Source: [Mycobacterium] stephanolepidis
GTDB taxonomy: Bacteria > Actinomycetota > Actinomycetes > Mycobacteriales > Mycobacteriaceae
Direction: 5' to 3'
Length of the DNA stretch: 64,000 nt
Assembly: GCF_002356335.1 (NCBI RefSeq)
Contig: NZ_AP018165.1
Location: 186,001-250,000, forward strand
Positions 1 to 9,117 of the stretch are shown in pieces. A program made the translations under genes and the position numbers. The notes below the pieces were generated by a model that ran no database searches, was not told where the DNA came from, and saw only the letters and a list, made by a program, of their open reading frames with translations. Position 1 is the stretch's first letter. The number at the start of each line of letters is the position of its first letter.

Positions 1-928
1 AGCCGAAGGGGTCCTCGGGACTGCCGAACCAGCGGAAGTAGTTGGCCATGTACCCGGCATGCTCGGCGGTACGCGCCATGCCCATCTGGTAGCCGTCGTC
101 CGAAGATCCCGCGCCGATCACGTACCAGAGCACCAGGCTGCTCATGATGACGGTGTCGGTGAGATCGAAACGGCGCCAGCGGGTGGGAATGACCCGCCGC
201 ATGCGATGACCGTCGGTCTGGTCGATTCGCCACAGGGCCAGCAGCGCGACGATCGTGGAGATGACCGCGCCCACCATCGCCGCGAGCTTGAGAAGCGTTG
301 GGCTGGAGGAGAACCGGTTGTCGATATGGGCGGTGAGGCTCAGTCCTGCCGGAGCCGGACCGGTGAGCTGGGTGAAGACCCCGACGATCTGCGGGCGCAG
401 ATTGGGATCGGGGAATCCCGACTTGAGGTCAGCGCTCTTGTCGGCACCGTCGCCGCGCAGCCCCTCGAATGTCGCGTACGTGCCTTTGTCGGAGGAGGTG
501 ATGACGATCTGCCGGCACTCGGGCGAGGCCACCTTGGCGCGCGGAGCGGTGGCGATGACCACGTTGCGGTCGGTGATGTCGACGCGTTCCTTGGAGACCT
601 TGACGAACAGGCCCTGTAACGCGGCCTCTTTGCCTTCGGGAGGTGCGGTACTCAGGATCACCGCGCCCTCGGCGGGTGCCGAGTTGATGACCGCGCACGG
701 GACGGTCACGGTCATGTCCATCGGCGTCTGCGCGATCAGCGGCGCAGTGACGTTGTTCAGCTGTCCCTGCTGCGGCCAGTTGAGGGTCGCGGTGGACACC
801 TCGACCGGCAGCAGGGGGATGGAGACGCTCAACACGAACCCGAGCAGACCGAAAACGGTTGCCGTCCAACGTGCGATGTTCAGCTTGCGGGCCTCAGGAG
901 AGGTGTCTGTCACGGAATTCTGTGTCAT
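1..928 (-). CDS. embB: Arabinosyltransferase EmbB, N-terminal part (runs off window start)
   Basis: This is the first 309 residues of a membrane arabinofuranosyltransferase that extends arabinan of arabinogalactan, using decaprenyl-phosphoryl-arabinose outside the membrane. Visible are a first membrane helix (about residues 22-42), the conserved N-terminal periplasmic domain ([16 protein letters not shown]) and a second membrane segment followed by the GT-C acidic pair in SSDDGY (residues 275-280). The ATG overlaps the embA stop as ATGA, so translation is probably coupled to embA. The residues after the DDGY motif are Gln281-Met282, where M. tuberculosis EmbB has Ile303-Leu304. Order after embA and the sequence itself identify it as EmbB and not EmbA or EmbC. 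The 3' part lies outside the window. Confidence 0.95.
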   Translation of the reverse strand, partial: MTQNSVTDTSPEARKLNIARWTATVFGLLGFVLSVSIPLLPVEVSTATLNWPQQGQLNNVTAPLIAQTPMDMTVTVPCAVINSAPAEGAVILSTAPPEGKEAALQGLFVKVSKERVDITDRNVVIATAPRAKVASPECRQIVITSSDKGTYATFEGLRGDGADKSADLKSGFPDPNLRPQIVGVFTQLTGPAPAGLSLTAHIDNRFSSSPTLLKLAAMVGAVISTIVALLALWRIDQTDGHRMRRVIPTRWRRFDLTDTVIMSSLVLWYVIGAGSSDDGYQMGMARTAEHAGYMANYFRWFGSPEDPFG

Positions 929-3900
929 GGCAGGGCTCGAATCGGTCCGTTGCGGGTCCAGCCGTTCACCACGACGGTGCCCTCGGTGAGTTGTGCGTCG
1001 GGTGCCAGGTCCGTGGCGATGACGGGCTCGTACTTCTCGATCGAGCCCCAGTCGCGGTACCAGTCATTACGCAGATAGGTCGGAACCGAGGAGGTTCGCA
1101 GCAGCGCGGTCGTGAACATGAACGGTCCGCCGTCCTCGGCCGACATCCACATGTTCGACGACGTCGCGACCTGCTTGTGCTCGGGCATGACCCGGAACTT
1201 GGGCAGCTCGGCGACCCCGAGGCGCTCGCTGAACGGCCGCTGGCATGGGAAGTTCTGCGCCACAGCCATATCCAGTAACACCGGAGTTTCGGAGCCCAAC
1301 AGATCCTGTGCGGTCTTGAGGGTGGGTACCCGGGGTGGGGTGAACGCCAACCACTGATCGTTCGACAGGTTCGGGTCGTCGGCGACTATCCGCACCACGT
1401 TGGCCCCGGGGGGAGCGGTCTTTGTGGGGAACCGCAGATTGCGCCAGACTCTCTGCGGCCCAATGTCGATCGGGTAATCCTGGCGAAGCGCACGGATGCC
1501 ACCGGGACTGTTCTGGTCGCGGACTCCCCACTCCAGCTTGAGCGACTGGCCGTAGTTGATCTCCGGACTGAAGGTGCCGTCCTGTTGGAACGACCAGATA
1601 GCTCCGGCGGCCGAGATCACCACCAGTGGGCGATCCGGGCTGGGCGGGGGAAGCTCGTACCACGAAGACTTCAGATGCGCGGCAATCGAATTCTCGCCGT
1701 AGCTGCCCATCACCGGAGTGCGGGCGGGATCGAGTCCGAAGGGCAGCAGTGCGTTGGAGCCATTGATTCCGACGGGCCCGATACCGCCGGTGGTCCCGGC
1801 CGCATCGCTGACCTCCATGATCGGCGCGTTGGGTGAGGCATCGGAGTTCACCAGGCCCGGCTTGCCGATGACGGGCAGTGAGGTCATGCCGGTCTCTACC
1901 GCGTCGGGGGTGAAGCCGATGGGATCGGTGCCGCCGAGGGGCCCGTACTTGCCCGCCGGCTGGCCCGGAACGGGCTGCAGCAGACCGTCATTGGCGTCGG
2001 GTTCGACAAGGACGTCGTTTGCCATCGCGCACGGGCTACCTGCCAGGGCAAGCAGATTGGCCTTGCCGGTGGTGTAGGTATCGCTGCGTGCGTAGACCCC
2101 CTTGGCCATGGAGGAGACCTCGAGAATCACCATGATCGCCGCCACGATCATCAGCGGCGTGGAGGCCAGGAGCCGGTTCCTGCGGGTGTTCTCGACCTCG
2201 GTGTGCCCCGCGTAATCCAGGCGGAAGTGCAACCAGCCGGCCAGCAGGGCGGTGACGATCGACAGCGCCAGGAAGATCGTGGTGACCGGTTGTCCTGTGA
2301 TGACGGGTTGCTTGTCGAACCACGGCACGCCGTAGTTGCCGACGTAGAACCAGCCGTTGATGCCGGAGGTGGACCACGCCAGGATGAACAGCAGGGCCGT
2401 GACGTACAGCGCCAGGTTGCGTCGTGAGTGCAGTCCGACCCGGGCGAACGTGAAGGCCGCGACCGCGCCGAGTGCACCGGCCAGCCCGGCGAACACGCCG
2501 AATTGGATTGCCCATTTAGTGGGGGTGAAGGTGAGTAACAGCAGCCCGATCGCGGTGCTGCCGAGGAGTCGCCACACAGGCCCGCTGGCCAGACCCGGAA
2601 GTACCCCGCGGCGCAGCAGCACCGCGAGTGTGCCGAAGAGACAGAGCAGCAGGGTGAACACCGCGATGCGGCGTGTCAGCGAGCCGTCGACATTGGATTC
2701 GACGGTCAGGAAGTAGTAGCGCAGAAATTCCTGGTACCAGGCGATCGTCGGGCCCACCACGTATTTGATACGGGCGGATTCGGCGACCGTGGCCAGTGTC
2801 TGGTCTCGGAAGGTAAAGGCCAGTACGCCCGCGACCGATGCCGCCAGCACTGTGACGGGGGTGAATCGTCCGTATCGGACCCGCCGCACGGAGATCACGC
2901 GGGCGATGGCTCGTCCGCCGGCGAGTAGCGGTCCCAGCGCGATGAGGCCCTGGGGAGCTACGGTGGCGGTGAGCAGTGCCGTGACGATGGCCAGAGCGGC
3001 GGGGGATAGGCGCCGGGTCGCGATGGAGCGCTCCACCAGGATCCAGGTGACCACGGTGCCGAACACGATGATCGGTTCGGGCCGCAATCCATTGTTGAAG
3101 GGCAGCCAGGCAGCCAGGAAGACCAGTGCCGCGGTCCATACCGCGGTGCGGCTCGCGGCGAGCTGCTCGCCGAGGCGGGGCAGCATCTTCGTGCGCAGGA
3201 TGTACCAGGTGCCGATGCCGGCGAGAGTGGCCGGCACGCGCATCCAGACGCCGACCGTGCTGACTTGCGTGAGCCAGCTCAAAAGGGTTGCGTACCAATC
3301 GAATGGGGAGGCACTCGCGCCGAAGTAGCGGTAGTACTCGGTGACGTATCCGGCCTGATGGGCCACGCGCGCCTCGACTAGGACGTTGCCGTCGTCGGAG
3401 GTGATGGCGCCGATGACATGCCAAAGAAGAAGTGTGCCAACGACTCCGATATCGGCGATGCCGTTGGTCAGCAGAGCCGCGCGGCCCGGCAGTCTGAATG
3501 AGCGCGGGGCGCGTCTACGTCCGCCACGGTCCAGGACGGCCAGTGCTCCGATGGCGATGGCTACCGCGGCAAGGCCGAGCACCAAGGCCGCGAGCTTCAA
3601 AGCGGTTGGACTGGTGATGAACCGGGTGTCGACCACCACGTGGGCTGTCGGCCCGCCCGCTGCGGGCACCTTCAGGTCGGTGAACAGGCCGGTTACCTGT
3701 GGCTTTTTCTCGATGGGCAGGGTGCCGTTGGCACCGGGGAGCCCGGCGAAGTTGGCACCCACACCGCCGGCGTTGGCCCAGATGTCCAGCGAGGTGCAGC
3801 CACCGGATTCGACCGCCTTGCGCGGGGCGACCGTCGCGACGTTATCGCGGAAGGCGACCACCACCAGGTCGGAGGTCGCACGGACGAACAACGCGTGCCG

Positions 3901-4248
3901 GCTTGCCTCGAGCCCGCCGTCGGGACTGGTCGACAGCACCACACCGCCGCCGGCCGGCAATGTTGCAATGGCGGTGCAGGGGATGTGCGCCTCGAAAGAC
4001 AGCGGTGCGCCCGACACCAGCGGTGCCGTGATGCTGGTGATGTTCCCGTCGGCCGTGACTCCCTGAGGCCAGGTGATGTCGACGGTGGACTGGCGGACCG
4101 GCAGCAGGGGAACGAGCACGCACAACAGCACACCGATGGAGGCCGCAGCCAATGAAATCAGACGTGCCCGCTGGGCTGTACCTGCTGTCGCGGACTGTGA
4201 AAGCGGCGAAGGCACGAGGGCGATGGTATGTGACGAAGCTTCCGGCAA
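925..4248 (-). CDS. embA: Arabinosyltransferase EmbA
   Basis: The gene encodes 1107 residues, the usual Emb length. The protein works with EmbB in making the terminal hexa-arabinofuranosyl motif of arabinogalactan at the outer face of the plasma membrane. Landmarks are a first helix at residues about 30-50, the EmbA-like N-terminal domain ([25 protein letters not shown]), the GT-C acidic pair in TSDDGN (Asp285-Asp286), a run of hydrophobic segments to about residue 700, and a C-terminal soluble carbohydrate-binding region. The start used is TTG at 4248; a GTG at 4215 is an alternative, and neither has a strong ribosome-binding site. Its promoter must lie in 4249-4407, because a plus-strand gene separates it from embC. 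The stop overlaps the embB start. Confidence 0.95.
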   Translation of the reverse strand: MPEASSHTIALVPSPLSQSATAGTAQRARLISLAAASIGVLLCVLVPLLPVRQSTVDITWPQGVTADGNITSITAPLVSGAPLSFEAHIPCTAIATLPAGGGVVLSTSPDGGLEASRHALFVRATSDLVVVAFRDNVATVAPRKAVESGGCTSLDIWANAGGVGANFAGLPGANGTLPIEKKPQVTGLFTDLKVPAAGGPTAHVVVDTRFITSPTALKLAALVLGLAAVAIAIGALAVLDRGGRRRAPRSFRLPGRAALLTNGIADIGVVGTLLLWHVIGAITSDDGNVLVEARVAHQAGYVTEYYRYFGASASPFDWYATLLSWLTQVSTVGVWMRVPATLAGIGTWYILRTKMLPRLGEQLAASRTAVWTAALVFLAAWLPFNNGLRPEPIIVFGTVVTWILVERSIATRRLSPAALAIVTALLTATVAPQGLIALGPLLAGGRAIARVISVRRVRYGRFTPVTVLAASVAGVLAFTFRDQTLATVAESARIKYVVGPTIAWYQEFLRYYFLTVESNVDGSLTRRIAVFTLLLCLFGTLAVLLRRGVLPGLASGPVWRLLGSTAIGLLLLTFTPTKWAIQFGVFAGLAGALGAVAAFTFARVGLHSRRNLALYVTALLFILAWSTSGINGWFYVGNYGVPWFDKQPVITGQPVTTIFLALSIVTALLAGWLHFRLDYAGHTEVENTRRNRLLASTPLMIVAAIMVILEVSSMAKGVYARSDTYTTGKANLLALAGSPCAMANDVLVEPDANDGLLQPVPGQPAGKYGPLGGTDPIGFTPDAVETGMTSLPVIGKPGLVNSDASPNAPIMEVSDAAGTTGGIGPVGINGSNALLPFGLDPARTPVMGSYGENSIAAHLKSSWYELPPPSPDRPLVVISAAGAIWSFQQDGTFSPEINYGQSLKLEWGVRDQNSPGGIRALRQDYPIDIGPQRVWRNLRFPTKTAPPGANVVRIVADDPNLSNDQWLAFTPPRVPTLKTAQDLLGSETPVLLDMAVAQNFPCQRPFSERLGVAELPKFRVMPEHKQVATSSNMWMSAEDGGPFMFTTALLRTSSVPTYLRNDWYRDWGSIEKYEPVIATDLAPDAQLTEGTVVVNGWTRNGPIRALP

Positions 4249-4294
4249 CTCAATGCAGCGCGCACGGTTGGCCGGATTGAGACCTCACCAGCTG

Positions 4295-4394
4295 GATATC
4301 TGTTGATACCTCAATCAAAGTATCGATAAGTATCCGAGGTGTCGGTCCTGTCTGATACTTGTTGATACAACGCTCCTCGATATCGATAAGTATC
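4295..4394. promoter_or_regulatory. Four 15-bp operator-like repeats in the divergent embA / ATPase promoter region
   Basis: Four near-identical 15-mers related to GATACTTATCGATAC occur at 4295-4309 (GATATCTGTTGATAC), 4320-4334 (reverse complement form), 4354-4368 (GATACTTGTTGATAC) and 4380-4394 (reverse complement form, last base differs). Each is itself an imperfect dyad with GATA/TATC ends. Centres are 25, 34 and 26 bp apart. The segment is AT-rich compared with its surroundings and lies between the embA start and the ATG at 4408, so a protein bound here could affect both genes. The sites are seen directly; their function as operators is inferred. Confidence 0.7.
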
Positions 4395-4407
4395 AGGTAG
4401 GACACGT

Positions 4408-5565
4408 ATGCAACCCAGCCCGTACACACCAGGCCAGGTGGCGCGCGACGTGGTCGGGCGCACGGAACAGCTTGCCGAGATCGGTGAGCGGCTGATGTAC
4501 ATGGCCGAGCTCGGCAAGCTGATCGGGCGCATCCGCGTCGACACCGGCCCGCGTGGGGTGGGAAAGACCTCACTATTGCGCGAGGTGCAGCGCGACTCGG
4601 AGGCGCGCGGCGTGGTGACGGTGTGGGTTACCGCTGGAGGAGATGAGCCGCTCGCGTCGGCGATCGCGACGCAGATACGCGCGCGTGGGGCGGCGTGGAA
4701 GAAGAAGTCGCGCGGCCGTCTGCTTCGGGCCGTCGATCAGGTGAATATCACCGCGGGCGTACCGGGTGTGGCTCAGATCGGTGCCACCGTCAAACCCGCG
4801 CCAGTCGCCCAGGCCGAGTCGTCGTTCAAGGAACTGATCGTCGAGACCGTCACCGCCGCGCGCGAAGAGGGGCACCGCGGTCTGGTGCTGCTGATCGACG
4901 AGATCCAGGATGCCGATCGGGCGGGGCTTCGTACCCTCGCCGTGACCTGGCAGGACCTGCAGGCCGAAGCGGCGGCACTGCCCGCGGGGGTATTCGCGGC
5001 GGGTCTGCCGCAGACACCCGAGATCATCAGCGCTGCGGCGACATTCAGTGAGAGGTTCGCCTATCGCACGCTGCAACGTCTCGGCCCCGACGCATCCCGT
5101 GTGGCGCTCGTCAAGCCGGCCGGGGCAGTAGGGGTCGGGTGGGCGCCGGACGCGCTCGATGCCGTCATCGCGCAGACGAGCGGGTATCCGTACACCCTGC
5201 AGCTCTATGCCGACGCCGCATGGGCGCGTGCCGGTTACCCGGATTCCGGGGGACAGATCCGGATCGCCGACGTGGAGCACGCCACCCGTCAGGTCGCCGA
5301 GGATATGGAAGCGCTGTTTCGCGCGCGCTGGAACAACGCCACTCCGGTGCAACGTCGCTTCATGTCGGCGATGGCCGAGTCGCTGTCTGATGATCGGTCG
5401 GCGAGTCGGGCGGAAGTCGCGGCCGCCATGGGCCGGGATTCACGGGCGATCAGTGCCGCCCGCGCCGCACTCATCGATAAGGGCTTGATCGCCGTCGCGG
5501 GCCACGGGCTCCTGGAATTCACCATCTCCGGCTTCGCGGAATTTGTTCGCGCCCAGGGGGACTGA
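4408..5565 (+). CDS. P-loop ATPase with C-terminal winged-helix domain, inserted in the emb cluster
   Basis: The protein has 385 residues. Residues 47-55 (GPRGVGKTS) form a Walker A motif and 159-167 (LVLLIDEIQ) a Walker B, so it is an AAA/STAND-like ATPase of the type often called 'ATP-binding protein'. Residues about 312-380 look like a winged helix-turn-helix (RAEVAAAMGRDSRAISAARA, then a wing), which suggests DNA binding. It lies on the plus strand between embC and embA, opposite to all neighbours. A conserved mycobacterial emb operon has no gene here, so it is an insertion relative to M. tuberculosis. Four operator-like repeats sit just upstream, consistent with autoregulation and possible control of embAB. 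The function is not established. Confidence 0.85.
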   Translation: MQPSPYTPGQVARDVVGRTEQLAEIGERLMYMAELGKLIGRIRVDTGPRGVGKTSLLREVQRDSEARGVVTVWVTAGGDEPLASAIATQIRARGAAWKKKSRGRLLRAVDQVNITAGVPGVAQIGATVKPAPVAQAESSFKELIVETVTAAREEGHRGLVLLIDEIQDADRAGLRTLAVTWQDLQAEAAALPAGVFAAGLPQTPEIISAAATFSERFAYRTLQRLGPDASRVALVKPAGAVGVGWAPDALDAVIAQTSGYPYTLQLYADAAWARAGYPDSGGQIRIADVEHATRQVAEDMEALFRARWNNATPVQRRFMSAMAESLSDDRSASRAEVAAAMGRDSRAISAARAALIDKGLIAVAGHGLLEFTISGFAEFVRAQGD

Positions 5566-5580
5566 CGTAGTTCTGGCGAG

Positions 5581-5742
5581 CTAGTCGTTGTGCGGTGACT
5601 TCTCCCGGACCACCCCGGAGCGCTCGCATTTGGGATCGATCTTCACCGGGTGATACGGACAGGGCTCATTGGCGGCTACGGCAGGGGAGGCCGTGACCAG
5701 GGACGTCGTCAAACACGCGGCCATCGCGAACTGCCGAAACAT
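5581..5742 (-). CDS. Very small secreted protein (53 aa)
   Basis: It begins MFRQFAMAACLTTSLVTASP with a likely signal-peptide cleavage after AVAA, leaving a mature peptide of about 30 residues with two cysteines (PCPYHP, KCER) that could form one disulfide. ATG at 5742 is preceded by GAGAAAGG at good spacing, so this start is preferred over one 14 codons upstream. It lies downstream of embC on the same strand, tail-to-tail with the ATPase gene. The family is unknown to me, and the role is unknown. Confidence 0.6.
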   Translation of the reverse strand: MFRQFAMAACLTTSLVTASPAVAANEPCPYHPVKIDPKCERSGVVREKSPHND

Positions 5743-5870
5743 CGCAGGAACCTTTCTCTGGGATCTCTTTGGAGACAACCCCATTGAAGTCGGCGGGTCC
5801 TGCTACTGGCTTCCGATAAGTTGCCGGCCTCTGTCGAAAATCAGCCAGATTTCAGCGCTGATGTCGGGTG

Positions 5871-8800
5871 TTACCGACTCTTTCGTAGCGGTCCGGGCGT
5901 CCAGAGTCCGCTGTGTACAGCGGTTCCGAGCTGCAGCTGTGCCACGGTGGCGTTCCGGTAGTACGGCGTAAACCGTTGCAAAGCACCCCAGTCGCGGAAC
6001 CAGTCGTTCTGCAGATAGGTCGGCACCGGTGTTGCCTTCAACAACAGCTCGGTGATGCCCAGCGGCCCGCCGCCGAGGTAGTCCATCACCGGCGAGTTGG
6101 CCTCTGCACCGAAGCGGTCGGGAAGGATGCGCCACTTCGGGATCTCGATGACCCCGTTCTTGTGGTCAAACGGAAGCTGGCAGGGGAACGCAAGCCCCAC
6201 AAGCCAATCCAGGAAAACCGGATCGGCGCCCACGACCGTCTGCAGTGAACGCAACGACGGAACACGGGGCGGAGTGACCGCGATCCAGTGCTGCGGAGCC
6301 AAGTCATCATCGGTGACCAGCAGCCGGATTCGGGTGGCGCTCGTCGGGATGGCATCGCGCGACAGCCGTAGGTTGCGCCAGGCCGGGGACGGGCCGAGAT
6401 CGGCAAACGAAATGGCGCCGATGACCTTTCCGTCCTCGCCGGCGAACTGCACCTGCAGCTCTACCGGGTCGAACCGGCCCGCGGCCGCCAGTACGACCAG
6501 CGGTTTGGTGGCGTCCTTGGGGGGCAGCCGATACCACGCCGACTGTAACCGGGCCGGACGCTGAGGGCCGATCTGGTAGCTGCCCATGACGGGTGTGGTC
6601 TCGGGCTTGAGGTCGAAGGGCAGCCGTGCCCGCGATCCGTTGACACCGGCGGCGACGGTGGTGCCGCCCTCGGTGTCCTGGCTGCCGTTGGCGTTGTTAC
6701 CGCTCTTGTCGCGTGCGACGAAGCTGTCGGAGGCCTGCGGGTTGTTCTCCTCATCGGCCGAGACGTCCGAAGGAATCCCGTTGGGATCGAACATGATGTT
6801 GGTGTCGGCAGCCAGTGCCTGCCCTACCGGGGCATCGATCGGCTGCAGCATCCCGGCGTTGGGGTCCTCCTCGACCAGCACATCGTTGGCCAGTCCGCAG
6901 CCGTTTCCGCGCAGTGCGTCGAGGTTGGAACGTCCGACGGACCAGGCGGGGTACTGGTTGACCATGCCTGCGGTCAGAGAGAAGACCGACCAGATGACGA
7001 CGATCCAGGTGCCTACGGCCAGGGGGGACTCGGCGATGCGTGCCAGCACCGGATGCACGGGTGTGCGGCCGGGGTGGTCGCGGCCCGTGAAATGCATCCA
7101 TGCCGCTATCAGGATCGCCAGCACCGACAGTCCGAAGAAGACGGTGCTGATGCCGAAGTGCCATTGCGGGAAGGAATTCGACCATGGCACTCCGAAGTTG
7201 GAGACGTACCACCATCCGTTGACGCTGGAGAACGAGAGTGAGAGGACGAACAGTACGATGGCGGCATAGAGCGTGCGGTTGCGCGGGGAGCGCATCGCTG
7301 CGGCGGTCACGGCCACGGCGGCCAGCGCGCCGAGTGATCCGGCCAGGCCCGCGAACACCCCGAAATGATGTGTCCATTTGGTGGGGGTGAACATGATCGC
7401 GATGAACGAGATCAGGGTGATGCCGATGATCCGTCGGCTGGGGCCGCTTGCGGTGCCGGGGATCTTGTTCTTGCGCAATGTCATCGCCACCGCCACGCCG
7501 AGCGCGATGAGTAGGGCCAGCACCGGGAACCGCCGGGAGATAGCACCGTCGGTGGTGGGCAGGAACAGTCGCTCGTAGCGGATGTGTTCGTCGAACCAGT
7601 TCAACGACGGTCCCACCGCCGATTTGAGTGCGTTGGCCTGGATCTCACCGACGAGGGTTTGATCCCGGAAGATGACGATCAACGTGACCAGCCCGGCCGC
7701 CAGGATCGGTGCCAGGAGTGCGGCATAGCCGAATCGCTTGGCGCGCTTGCCCACGATGGTTCGTAGCGGTCCGATCGCGACCAGCAGCGCACCGATCGAG
7801 GCGATACCCGTCGGTCCGGAGAACAAGGTGAGCGCACCGATGATGCATGCGACCGCGGCCGGAAGGAGCCGGTTGGTGGCGATCGATCGCTCGACCGAGC
7901 ACCACGTCAACAGGATGCCGACGGCGATGATCGGCTCGGGTCGCAGGCCGTTGTTGAACGGCAGCCAGAACGCCAGGAACATCGCGGCCGCCGTCCACGG
8001 CACTACAGGATTGGTGCGTGCGGCGTGGCCCAGGCGGGGGATCACCTCGCGGCTGATGACGGCCCAGCACAGCACGCCCATGATCAGGGTGGGCAGTCGC
8101 ATCCAGACGCTGGCGGTGCTGACATGCGCCCAGAGGGTCAGCAGGTCGTAGTACCAGCCGAATGGTGACTCGGGAGTCCCGAACCAGCGGTAGTAGTTGG
8201 CCATGTAGCCCGAGTGCTCCGCGACGCGGGCCATGGTGAGGATGTAGCCGTCATCGGAGGTGTTGGCTCCGACGAAATGCCACCACACCAGTACCGCGCC
8301 GACAAGGGCGTCGAGCGGCCTGGGCTTCCACCAGCCCTCGGGCATGAAGCGCTTGTGCCTGCGCCCGTCGGCGGTGTCGAGAGTGTGCAGCGCGATCAGC
8401 GAGATGCCGGTCAGCAGAACGCCCAGAATCATCGCGATGAACTTGGTGACGGTGGGCGAGCTGCTATAGCGGGTGTCGACGGTGGCGGAGAGGTGCAGGC
8501 CCGCGGGAGCGGGCCCGGACAGGTCGGTGAACACGCCGACGATCTGGGGCCGGAAGTCGTACCCGCCGCGTTCCCCGGCGCGGGGCTGTCCGGGTTTGGC
8601 GTCCTTGGGGCCCTGCGTCAGGCCGACGAATTGACCGGTCACCTTGTCCGAATGCGCGGTGACTTCGAGTTGTTGGCAGTTGGGGCCGGTGACCTCGGAC
8701 AGGGGAGCAGAGACCACCGGCACATTGCGCACGATCACCACGAGGTCGCCGCCGATGCGCTGGATCAGCATGCCGCGGTCCACCGCGTTGGGTGCCTGCT

Positions 8801-9095
8801 TGGGCACGGTCGAGAGCAGCACGGTGTTGTGGCCGTCGAGCGCCTTGGCCGCCGCGCAGGGCACTGTGATGGTGAGGTCGGTGGGGACGTATCCGATGAG
8901 GGGCGCGTCAACGCTGGTGAGGGTGCCGTTCTGTGGCCAGTTCAGCTCGGCGGTGTCCTGGCGGACCGGCAGCAGCGGAGTGGCGATAGCCAACAGCGCG
9001 CCGAGGAAACCGGTGACGATCGCTATCAGCCGGGCCCTGCGGTAGTCGCCGTCGCCGTTGCCGGCGACCTTCTCCGTCGCGTTGCCCTGAACCAT
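5871..9095 (-). CDS. embC: Arabinosyltransferase EmbC
   Basis: EmbC polymerises the arabinan of lipoarabinomannan, using decaprenyl-phosphoryl-arabinose in the periplasm. Identification rests on the EmbC-type N-terminal domain ([52 protein letters not shown]), the GT-C acidic motif TSDDGYIL, multiple membrane helices and a C-terminal carbohydrate-binding region (PPKDATKPLVVLAAAGR). Length from the ATG at 9095 is 1074 residues; an in-frame TTG at 9140 inside aftA would add 15. It keeps Ile-Leu after DDGY, unlike EmbB in this window. It follows aftA closely and is the last gene of the block before the inserted ATPase. Confidence 0.95.
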   Translation of the reverse strand: MVQGNATEKVAGNGDGDYRRARLIAIVTGFLGALLAIATPLLPVRQDTAELNWPQNGTLTSVDAPLIGYVPTDLTITVPCAAAKALDGHNTVLLSTVPKQAPNAVDRGMLIQRIGGDLVVIVRNVPVVSAPLSEVTGPNCQQLEVTAHSDKVTGQFVGLTQGPKDAKPGQPRAGERGGYDFRPQIVGVFTDLSGPAPAGLHLSATVDTRYSSSPTVTKFIAMILGVLLTGISLIALHTLDTADGRRHKRFMPEGWWKPRPLDALVGAVLVWWHFVGANTSDDGYILTMARVAEHSGYMANYYRWFGTPESPFGWYYDLLTLWAHVSTASVWMRLPTLIMGVLCWAVISREVIPRLGHAARTNPVVPWTAAAMFLAFWLPFNNGLRPEPIIAVGILLTWCSVERSIATNRLLPAAVACIIGALTLFSGPTGIASIGALLVAIGPLRTIVGKRAKRFGYAALLAPILAAGLVTLIVIFRDQTLVGEIQANALKSAVGPSLNWFDEHIRYERLFLPTTDGAISRRFPVLALLIALGVAVAMTLRKNKIPGTASGPSRRIIGITLISFIAIMFTPTKWTHHFGVFAGLAGSLGALAAVAVTAAAMRSPRNRTLYAAIVLFVLSLSFSSVNGWWYVSNFGVPWSNSFPQWHFGISTVFFGLSVLAILIAAWMHFTGRDHPGRTPVHPVLARIAESPLAVGTWIVVIWSVFSLTAGMVNQYPAWSVGRSNLDALRGNGCGLANDVLVEEDPNAGMLQPIDAPVGQALAADTNIMFDPNGIPSDVSADEENNPQASDSFVARDKSGNNANGSQDTEGGTTVAAGVNGSRARLPFDLKPETTPVMGSYQIGPQRPARLQSAWYRLPPKDATKPLVVLAAAGRFDPVELQVQFAGEDGKVIGAISFADLGPSPAWRNLRLSRDAIPTSATRIRLLVTDDDLAPQHWIAVTPPRVPSLRSLQTVVGADPVFLDWLVGLAFPCQLPFDHKNGVIEIPKWRILPDRFGAEANSPVMDYLGGGPLGITELLLKATPVPTYLQNDWFRDWGALQRFTPYYRNATVAQLQLGTAVHSGLWTPGPLRKSR

Positions 9096-9117
9096 CACGG
9101 AGGAAGATGTTAGTTGG

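Noticed and set aside
8214-9113. A 299-codon open frame antisense to embC
   Set aside because: It lies wholly opposite a clear EmbC reading frame, its translation is low-complexity (Gly/Asp/Arg/His-rich), and high GC content makes long antisense frames common.
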